Of a stretch of 13,538 nucleotides of DNA, positions 9,269 to 13,538 are shown piece after piece (within the stretch, counting starts at the first letter, position 1; the number at the start of each line of letters is the position of its first letter). Source of the DNA: Bacteroides sp. CAG:709 (lineage in GTDB: Bacteria; Bacteroidota; Bacteroidia; Bacteroidales; UBA932); NCBI GenBank assembly GCA_000434935.1, contig FR882165.1, positions 98,440-111,977 on the forward strand, in the 5' to 3' direction. Under the pieces are notes generated by a model. The model saw only the letters and a list, made by a program, of their open reading frames with translations, was not told where the DNA came from and did not search any database. Position numbers and translations under genes: made by a program.

Positions 9269-10216
9269 ATGAAATCATTGAAATATATAATCGCTGCTTC
9301 ACTTGCATTGGCAGCTTGTCAGGAGAAACCTGTTCAGCCTGATTATGTGAGCAATGAACCGAAAACTGAGGTGGCTAAAACGCTCATTGAGAAGACAGAT
9401 ATGATAGCTGCTCTCTATTCGGACAGTGAGACTGTAATTACTGACGGATTGACAATGACGGCATTGAGCTATCTCGGCATGGACGGATGTCCTATGAGGA
9501 TATGGTTCCTCAGGGCGGACCTGTCGAAACCGAATCTTTGTCTGGACCAGGTGTATGCAGGAGATGTGTTCCAGAGCGCAGGAAGCAAACTTACGGAAAT
9601 GGCAAAAAAAACAGACAGTCCGGATCATTTCGTGTGGGCCGCAACCAATTCCGATTTTGGCTCGGATGCCCAGAAAGGCCCTCAGGGCATCTTCCATCAT
9701 GAAGGTAAATGCTATAAGAACACTTTCAATGAACTTCCGAATCGTCCAAGATGCTTTTTCTACATGACGCCGGACAAGAAAATCCGTATGGCGGACAAGG
9801 CTGATTATGAAAAAGTAGTGTCTGAAAATCCGGATATCGTGGAGGCAGGGGCAGGTGGACCGCTTCTTATCATTGACGGTGTGTCCCAGAATATCCCTTC
9901 ACAGAAGGACGGACTTTCAGAGCGCCATCCGAGAACCTGCATGGGTGTCGAGAAAAACGGCACGACAGTATGGATGATGGTTGCGGACGGTCGTCGTTAT
10001 ACATGGTCCAACGGCCTGTATTACAATGATATGTGCAAGATCATGTCGGCTGTAGGCTGTCATAATATGATGAATCTTGACGGCGGCGGTTCTTCAGAAA
10101 TGATAGTGCGTGCCTCTAAAGATAAGAATGAATACAATGTAATTAACTGGACCAATGATAATGGCGGAGAAGAACGCACATTGTATACGGGCATTTTATT
10201 CGTAACGAAAAAGTAA
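9269..10216 (+). CDS. NAGPA-family phosphodiester glycosidase lipoprotein
   Basis: A 315-residue lipoprotein with the phosphodiester glycosidase fold (NAGPA, N-acetylglucosamine-1-phosphodiester alpha-N-acetylglucosaminidase family). The signal peptide ends in LALAAC with Cys17 as lipid attachment site. Family motifs appear in order: an early region with IWFLRADLSKPNLCLDQV, then AGAGGPLLIIDG (about 193-204), ERHPRTCMGVEKNG (218-231), VADGRRYTWSNGL, and the glycine-rich NLDGGGSSEMIV (269-280). In the human homologue the enzyme removes GlcNAc from a phosphodiester link on mannose-6-phosphate; bacterial members are mostly uncharacterised, and several appear in Bacteroidetes PULs. Here it sits third in a SusC/SusD operon, so it probably acts on the imported glycan at the outer membrane, on a sugar-phosphate link or an alpha-linked amino sugar. 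The fold is secure; the reaction is inferred. Confidence 0.88.
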   Translation: MKSLKYIIAASLALAACQEKPVQPDYVSNEPKTEVAKTLIEKTDMIAALYSDSETVITDGLTMTALSYLGMDGCPMRIWFLRADLSKPNLCLDQVYAGDVFQSAGSKLTEMAKKTDSPDHFVWAATNSDFGSDAQKGPQGIFHHEGKCYKNTFNELPNRPRCFFYMTPDKKIRMADKADYEKVVSENPDIVEAGAGGPLLIIDGVSQNIPSQKDGLSERHPRTCMGVEKNGTTVWMMVADGRRYTWSNGLYYNDMCKIMSAVGCHNMMNLDGGGSSEMIVRASKDKNEYNVINWTNDNGGEERTLYTGILFVTKK

Positions 10217-10222
10217 AGACGT

Positions 10223-12001
10223 ATGAACAATATATTCAAGACAATCTGCCTCGTGCTGACAGGTGCAGCGCTGGCATCTTGTACGCTCGATTTTCCTAAG
10301 GAATCCGAATATCCTTTCCTTAGCGGAAATACCGGGCAGACACCTGAAATTACATTCTCCGGGCAGAAGGATATAGCAGTGGGGAAGACGGGTGGAGAAT
10401 TCAAAGGCTCTTTCAAATCGAACCTTCCGTGGGTCGCTGAAAGCCTCGTTGACTGGATAGAAATCACAAGTGACAAAAGGGGAATGGGCGGAAACGGTGA
10501 AACTGAATTGACTTTCAATGTTACCCGGAACACGACTCTCAAGTCCCGTACAGGACAAATCCGTGTGTCTGTTACAAGCGATGCAGCAGCCTGTATAAAA
10601 GTGGTTCAGGAGCCAAGTCTTCCGGAAGACCTTGGCAATGAATGGTTCATCAAACCGGGTGCCACGGGAAAAGGCTCTTCTTGGGAGGATGCGACAGATC
10701 TCGGCGAAGCTTTGAAGGCGTGTGTTACTGCGGACAAATTGTATCTTGCAGCCGGAACATATACTCCGACACAATATGCAGGAGGCAGCAGCGATGCGGA
10801 CAAGACATTCCTTCTGACTCAGAATGTCAGGATTTACGGCGGTTATCCTGCAAATCCTAAAGCAGGAGATGCGGCGGATCCAGCTGTCAACAAAACCATT
10901 CTCAGCGGAAATGAAAGTTCCACCCGTCACGTGTTTATCATAGCCGCTCCCAAGGATGACGACTACAGCATACAGATCAATGGAATTACTGTCCGTGGAG
11001 GATGCAACACAAGTACAAAAGCCGGCTCCAATAAACTGAACGGTGAATATTTCTTCACCGGATATGGTGCCGGAGTCTATGTTCTCGGTTCCAATGTCAA
11101 GTTCACAAATTGCTTCATCAAGGATAATAAATCTGTCAAGTTCGCATGCGGTATGTTCAGTACGAACAATTCGTATGTGGAGATGGAGCATTGTGAAATA
11201 ACTGACAATATGGTGGAAAACGGAAATGCTGCCGGAATCCACAATGCGGGTACGATGATTCTCAGAAACTGCGGTATCAGACGTAACGGCTGCACCACGA
11301 ACTCGCTTGTCGGCGGTTTTTACAATTACGACACGGACAAGAAGCTTAATACTGCCAAAGCATATCTTTACAGTTGCGAGTTTGAAAACAATTCAGCTTC
11401 TACCAGCTGGAAGAGAGTCAGTAATTTCTATGGCCGTGAAAATTCCTTCTCGGTGATAGTCAATACCACTTTCTACGGCACAGATGCAGGAAATGCTCCT
11501 ATTGCGATTTTTGGAAAGGGTGTAACTGATACTGAAGCTTATATCATCAGCTGTACTGTTGCAGGAAACAAATCCAGCAGCCCGGATGTCTGCTCAGGTA
11601 TAGCTCAGATAGAAAGTAAGGTAAAAGTATATAATTCAATAGTTTCCGGCAATAAAGGAGGACGCGATGGTATCTGGGCGGCAAAGAGTACAATGAATGA
11701 ACTTATTGACCAGAGGTCCGAGACTGTTTCTTATTCCATCAATGCCGAGAAGGTGTTCGGTGATGACGATGTAATGTCAGGCATCTTGTTCGATCCTGAG
11801 AAAATGCTAGGAAAGGCTTCAAATGGTGTAGTCCCTCTGATCGGCGCAGGCAATCCTGCCCTCACAAACGGTATGACGGCAGACCAGCTGAAGTCCATCA
11901 AGAGCGGCCGGGAACCGGAAATCGATGAAACGGAAGTGGTCAAAGACCAGAAAGGCAACCCTCGTACCGGTAAAGTCATGGGTGCCTATGTAGGAAAATA
12001 A
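10223..12001 (+). CDS. Surface lipoprotein with BACON domain and right-handed beta-helix
   Basis: A 592-residue lipoprotein in the position usually held by SusE/SusF-type glycan-binding proteins. The signal peptide ends in ALASC with Cys20 as lipidation site. A linker leads to a BACON domain at about 56-130 (GGEFKGSFKSNLPWVAES, WIEITSDKRG, LKSRTGQIRVSV, IKVVQEP), an Ig-like module that usually acts as a spacer. From about 140 the chain has the start of a parallel beta-helix, with IKPGATGKGSSWEDATDLGEAL, then LYLAAGTYTPT and VRIYGGYP, a pattern shared by pectate-lyase-like and DUF1565-like proteins. Repeating coils continue to the C-terminus (FTNCFIKDNKS, MEHCEITDNMV, LRNCGIRRNG, YNSIVSGNKGG). 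It starts six bases after the NAGPA gene and is the last gene before the terminator. It could bind glycan or be a lyase or hydrolase; I see no catalytic signature that decides. Confidence 0.87.
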   Translation: MNNIFKTICLVLTGAALASCTLDFPKESEYPFLSGNTGQTPEITFSGQKDIAVGKTGGEFKGSFKSNLPWVAESLVDWIEITSDKRGMGGNGETELTFNVTRNTTLKSRTGQIRVSVTSDAAACIKVVQEPSLPEDLGNEWFIKPGATGKGSSWEDATDLGEALKACVTADKLYLAAGTYTPTQYAGGSSDADKTFLLTQNVRIYGGYPANPKAGDAADPAVNKTILSGNESSTRHVFIIAAPKDDDYSIQINGITVRGGCNTSTKAGSNKLNGEYFFTGYGAGVYVLGSNVKFTNCFIKDNKSVKFACGMFSTNNSYVEMEHCEITDNMVENGNAAGIHNAGTMILRNCGIRRNGCTTNSLVGGFYNYDTDKKLNTAKAYLYSCEFENNSASTSWKRVSNFYGRENSFSVIVNTTFYGTDAGNAPIAIFGKGVTDTEAYIISCTVAGNKSSSPDVCSGIAQIESKVKVYNSIVSGNKGGRDGIWAAKSTMNELIDQRSETVSYSINAEKVFGDDDVMSGILFDPEKMLGKASNGVVPLIGAGNPALTNGMTADQLKSIKSGREPEIDETEVVKDQKGNPRTGKVMGAYVGK

Positions 12002-12033
12002 TCAATAAAATACTAAACTAGACTATGCTTCAA

Positions 12034-12067
12034 GGGAGTTGTCCGTCACGGACAGCTCCTTTTTTTT
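12034..12067 (+). terminator. Intrinsic terminator closing the PUL operon
   Basis: An 11-bp stem (GGAGTTGTCCG with CGGACAGCTCC, one G-T pair), a three-base TCA loop and a run of eight T follow the last lipoprotein gene by 33 bases. It marks the 3' end of the susC-susD-NAGPA-beta-helix transcript. Confidence 0.9.
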
Positions 12068-12147
12068 ACTTTACACATTCCCGCAGGCATCAATTCCCTA
12101 TGGTTGCTTTCAGCGCTTGAGCTTCTCAATCGGGAGGTGGCATGTAG

Positions 12148-12181
12148 AAAAAAAAGAGGAGCAACCTCACGGCTGCCCCTC
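12148..12181 (-). terminator. Intrinsic terminator for leftward transcription
   Basis: Read on the - strand, GAGGGGCAGCC and GGTTGCTCCTC form an 11-bp stem (two G-T pairs) around a GTGA loop, followed by eight T. It faces the PUL terminator tail to tail across 80 bases. It implies that something to its right was, or is, transcribed leftward; candidates are the HicB-like remnant next to it, the transposase remnant or the CRISPR locus. Confidence 0.8.
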
Positions 12182-12182
12182 T

Positions 12183-12291
12183 CCAAAAACGTTTCAGGGA
12201 TACACTCTCCGTCCGCCAAAGCTAAATCACGGCAATCCTCGACGCTTTCGCGGAAATCTGCTTTGGCCTCCTCAGATGTCGTGGTGCGTAA
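12183..12291 (-). pseudogene. HicB-like antitoxin remnant
   Basis: The - strand reads TTTSEEAKADFRESVEDCRD followed by LALADGECIPETF, after an in-frame TAA at 12294-12292 and with no start codon. The pattern SEEA-x2-x-FRE(S/A)VED, then a spaced acidic-P-E segment, resembles the C-terminal half of HicB-family antitoxin folds. Only about 35 residues remain, and the frame runs straight into the leftward terminator, as expected for the tail of a gene that once ended there. No HicA toxin is visible. The match is by eye on a short stretch and could be coincidence. Confidence 0.33.
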
Positions 12292-12497
12292 TTAGTTGGT
12301 AAGTAAACAATTAGCTGTTTTCAGAGTTTGCGAAACATTAACTCTGAAAATGCCTAATCCCTTGTGAAACAGAGCCTTATGCTTCACGGAAACTGTAAGT
12401 GCCCGAGGTGCAGGGCAATTACGGATCTCAGTCCACTGCGGTTAAAAATGTTGAGAATGGAGAAATGTCTCACGAAAGTGTTGATGCCAATTGGCAG
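12292..12497. other. Gene-free stretch between two remnants
   Basis: Apart from the inverted repeat at 12318-12350, I recognise nothing here. A rightward frame from about 12364 contains CKCPRCR and the leftward strand reads IALHLGHLQFP before a stop, but neither has a start, length or family pattern that makes it a gene. Given the neighbours it is probably decayed mobile DNA. Confidence 0.4.
12318..12350. repeat. Perfect 11-bp inverted repeat
   Basis: TTTTCAGAGTT at 12318-12328 and AACTCTGAAAA at 12340-12350 are exact reverse complements around an 11-base loop. There is no T tract on either side, so it is not an obvious intrinsic terminator. It may be an operator, an insertion-sequence end or a relic. 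Confidence 0.75.
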
Positions 12498-12689
12498 TCA
12501 GGGCGACACAGGGAGCCCGCTTTCACGCAGAAGATTGAACAACTTGTCTCGGCCTATATCATGGCCGTTTTCCGCGAGCTTGAATTGAAGTTTACGCGCG
12601 CCTAGACGGGGCATGTCCTTCCGGATTAGCCTGACCTCACTGATGATGGCAGTGTTGTCGATCTCTTCCGAGCTGGCAGCATGTTGGTC
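12498..12689 (-). pseudogene. IS3-family transposase (OrfB) fragment
   Basis: The - strand encodes AIISEVRLIRKDMPRLGARK and continues LQFKLAENGHDIGRDKLFNL followed by LRESGLPV before a TGA at 12498. The pair of motifs MPR(L/I)G-x-RKL and IGRDK-(L/F)-F-x-LL is the N-terminal signature of IS3-family OrfB integrases, just before the DDE domain. The whole DDE catalytic core, the start of the protein, OrfA and both IS ends are missing, so it is inactive. Its right edge is the first base of the degenerate CRISPR repeat: the next codons in frame lie in that repeat and hit TAA at once. The IS therefore inserted into, or recombined with, the end of the CRISPR locus. Confidence 0.75.
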
Positions 12690-12726
12690 GTCTTAATCCT
12701 TGTTCTTGTGTAAGATGGTCTCAGAG
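12690..12726. repeat. Degenerate, isolated copy of the CRISPR repeat
   Basis: This 37-base stretch matches the array repeat at 33 of 37 positions. The first 21 bases (GTCTTAATCC through TTGTG) are identical; the four changes are all in the second half, which reads TAAGATGGTCTCAGAG instead of GAAGATGGCTTCAGGG. It lies 413 bases left of the first intact repeat and directly beside the transposase remnant. It looks like a decayed terminal repeat of the same array. Confidence 0.9.
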
Positions 12727-12732
12727 TCTTTT

Positions 12733-13089
12733 TTACTCTTCTACTTCTTCTGGGTATCTTGCTGCTGCTTCACAGATTGCAAGTGCTTTGGAGCAGGCAT
12801 TATACAAGCTCCTGTTTTGTTTCCCCACTTCAGAGTTAAGCCATGTTTTGTAAATATTTCTTCTGGACTCGTTGTCCAAGTATCTACTGTTTTGGAGGTT
12901 GGTTTCTTTGTATTCATATTTACCTTTTAATTTATCAATGATATTATTAACTTCCTCTTGACTGAAGCAAGTAACGGATAATTCATTAGTACTAAAATGA
13001 TAACTACTACCATATATACCTAATTCTAGTAATGTTTTTTCAATTTGTTCTATTGTAATACCTTCTGGTGTTTTAAACACTATTTCCAA
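12733..13089 (-). CDS. Unrecognised AT-rich open frame inside the CRISPR locus
   Basis: From a TTG start the product is 118 residues, and the frame stays open upstream through HAVIAANYVASKEEATAL to the first CRISPR repeat at 13140 and on to a TGA within that repeat. No ATG or GTG start lies in this extension, so the gene may be cut at its 5' end by the repeat, or start at TTG after the purine-rich AAAAGAAGAAG. The C-terminus (ICEAAARYPEEVEE) ends six bases before the degenerate repeat. I recognise no family. The N-terminal half alternates beta-like and charged helical segments (FKTPEGITIEQIEKTLLELG, ELSVTCFSQEEVNNIIDKLK), and the C-terminal third is helical (NIYKTWLNSEVGKQNRSL). No signal peptide or membrane span is visible. 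The G+C content is far below the PUL's, suggesting foreign, perhaps phage or plasmid, origin. An AT-rich stretch this long without a stop is unlikely by chance. Confidence 0.5.
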   Translation of the reverse strand: MEIVFKTPEGITIEQIEKTLLELGIYGSSYHFSTNELSVTCFSQEEVNNIIDKLKGKYEYKETNLQNSRYLDNESRRNIYKTWLNSEVGKQNRSLYNACSKALAICEAAARYPEEVEE

Positions 13090-13139
13090 AGCTGTTGCTT
13101 CTTCTTTTGAAGCGACATAGTTAGCTGCAATTACAGCAT

Positions 13140-13538
13140 GTCTTAATCCTTGTTCTTGTGGAAGATGGCTTCAGGGGAGCATTATTATGCAGTAGTAATC
13201 CTCAATCAGGGTGTCTTAATCCTTGTTCTTGTGGAAGATGGCTTCAGGGACTGGTGCCGAGCTTGTTCTCGACCTCGAGCTTAAGCGTCTTAATCCTTGT
13301 TCTTGTGGAAGATGGCTTCAGGGAAATACTTTGGTGTCTCTGATGACCAGAAGAACTTGTCTTAATCCTTGTTCTTGTGGAAGATGGCTTCAGGGAGGGT
13401 CAGTATGGTCTTTCAATGTGCTTCATAATGAAGGTCTTAATCCTTGTTCTTGTGGAAGATGGCTTCAGGGGATGCTAAAGCAGCTATGAGAAGACATGGC
13501 TGCTCTGAGAGTCTTAATCCTTGTTCTTGTGGAAGATG
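13140..13538. CRISPR. CRISPR array, five full repeats plus one cut by the window edge
   Basis: A 37-bp repeat, beginning GTCTTAATCC and ending GGCTTCAGGG on the + strand, occurs without a change at 13140-13176, 13213-13249, 13287-13323, 13359-13395 and 13434-13470. A sixth copy at 13511 is cut after 28 bases. The five spacers between them are 36, 37, 35, 38 and 40 bp and share no sequence with each other. On the - strand the repeat ends GGATTAAGAC, like the 3' end of many repeats that give an eight-base crRNA 5' handle, so I favour leftward transcription. That would put the leader and any cas genes beyond the right edge. The degenerate repeat near the left end fits a decayed trailer end. The repeat has only weak 4-bp hairpins (GAAG/CTTC), more like type III or some type I repeats, but the subtype is unassigned because no cas gene is in view. 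Confidence 0.97.

Noticed and set aside
12399..12605. Rightward open frame of 68 codons opposite the transposase remnant
   Set aside because: It is antisense to the recognisable IS3 OrfB motifs, depends on a non-ATG start and shows no family pattern.
13130..13140. ATG at the border of the first CRISPR repeat as start of the AT-rich open frame
   Set aside because: The leftward ATG at 13139-13137 is in another frame and reaches a TAA after one more codon.
13396..13433. Short palindrome CTTCATAATGAAG in spacer 4
   Set aside because: Six-base arms in a 38-base spacer are within chance expectation and do not recur in the other spacers.
13158..13489. Rightward open frames repeating the peptide SCGRWLQG
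   Set aside because: They are translations of the CRISPR repeat. The repeat-plus-spacer periods are 73, 74, 72, 75 and 77 bases, so no single frame is kept and this is not a tandem-repeat protein.

Overview
The window reads as chromosomal DNA of a member of the Bacteroidales. This rests on a SusC/SusD pair, a BACON-domain lipoprotein, an ECF sigma factor paired with a FecR-type anti-sigma factor, and an A-rich leader style of gene start. I cannot name the genus. The clearest content is one polysaccharide utilisation locus (PUL), all on the + strand, followed by a scarred accessory region and a CRISPR array that runs off the right end.

Layout: (1) 2-547 is the 3' end of a GH3 beta-glycosidase, overlapping by 11 bases (2) a secreted GH2 beta-glycosidase with a DUF4982-like region (537-3026). 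(3) An ECF sigma factor (3114-3632) and its FecR anti-sigma partner (3724-4605) precede (4) a SusC transporter with an N-terminal STN signalling domain (4632-7954), which carries a one-base frameshift near 5098. (5) SusD (7967-9256), (6) a NAGPA-type phosphodiester glycosidase lipoprotein (9269-10216) and (7) a BACON plus right-handed beta-helix lipoprotein (10223-12001) follow with gaps of 6 to 12 bases. A strong intrinsic terminator at 12034-12067 closes the operon.

How they would work together: SusD and the beta-helix lipoprotein hold a glycan at the cell surface and SusC imports it. Its STN domain reports substrate to FecR in the inner membrane, which frees the ECF sigma factor to raise transcription. 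The GH2 and GH3 enzymes and the NAGPA lipoprotein would dismantle the glycan. The NAGPA enzyme hints at a phosphodiester-linked or alpha-GlcNAc-bearing substrate, but the substrate is not determined by this sequence.

Right of 12067 no intact conserved gene is visible. There is a leftward-facing terminator (12148-12181), a short HicB-like remnant, an 11-bp inverted repeat, and a fragment of an IS3-family transposase that ends exactly where a degenerate CRISPR repeat begins (12690-12726). Next comes a 413-bp AT-rich block holding a leftward open frame of unknown family. After it lies a regular CRISPR array (from 13140) of five complete 37-bp repeats and a sixth cut by the window edge, with spacers of 35 to 40 bp. 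No cas gene is present in the window. The AT-rich open frame lodged between a decayed and an intact CRISPR repeat is the most unusual object here.
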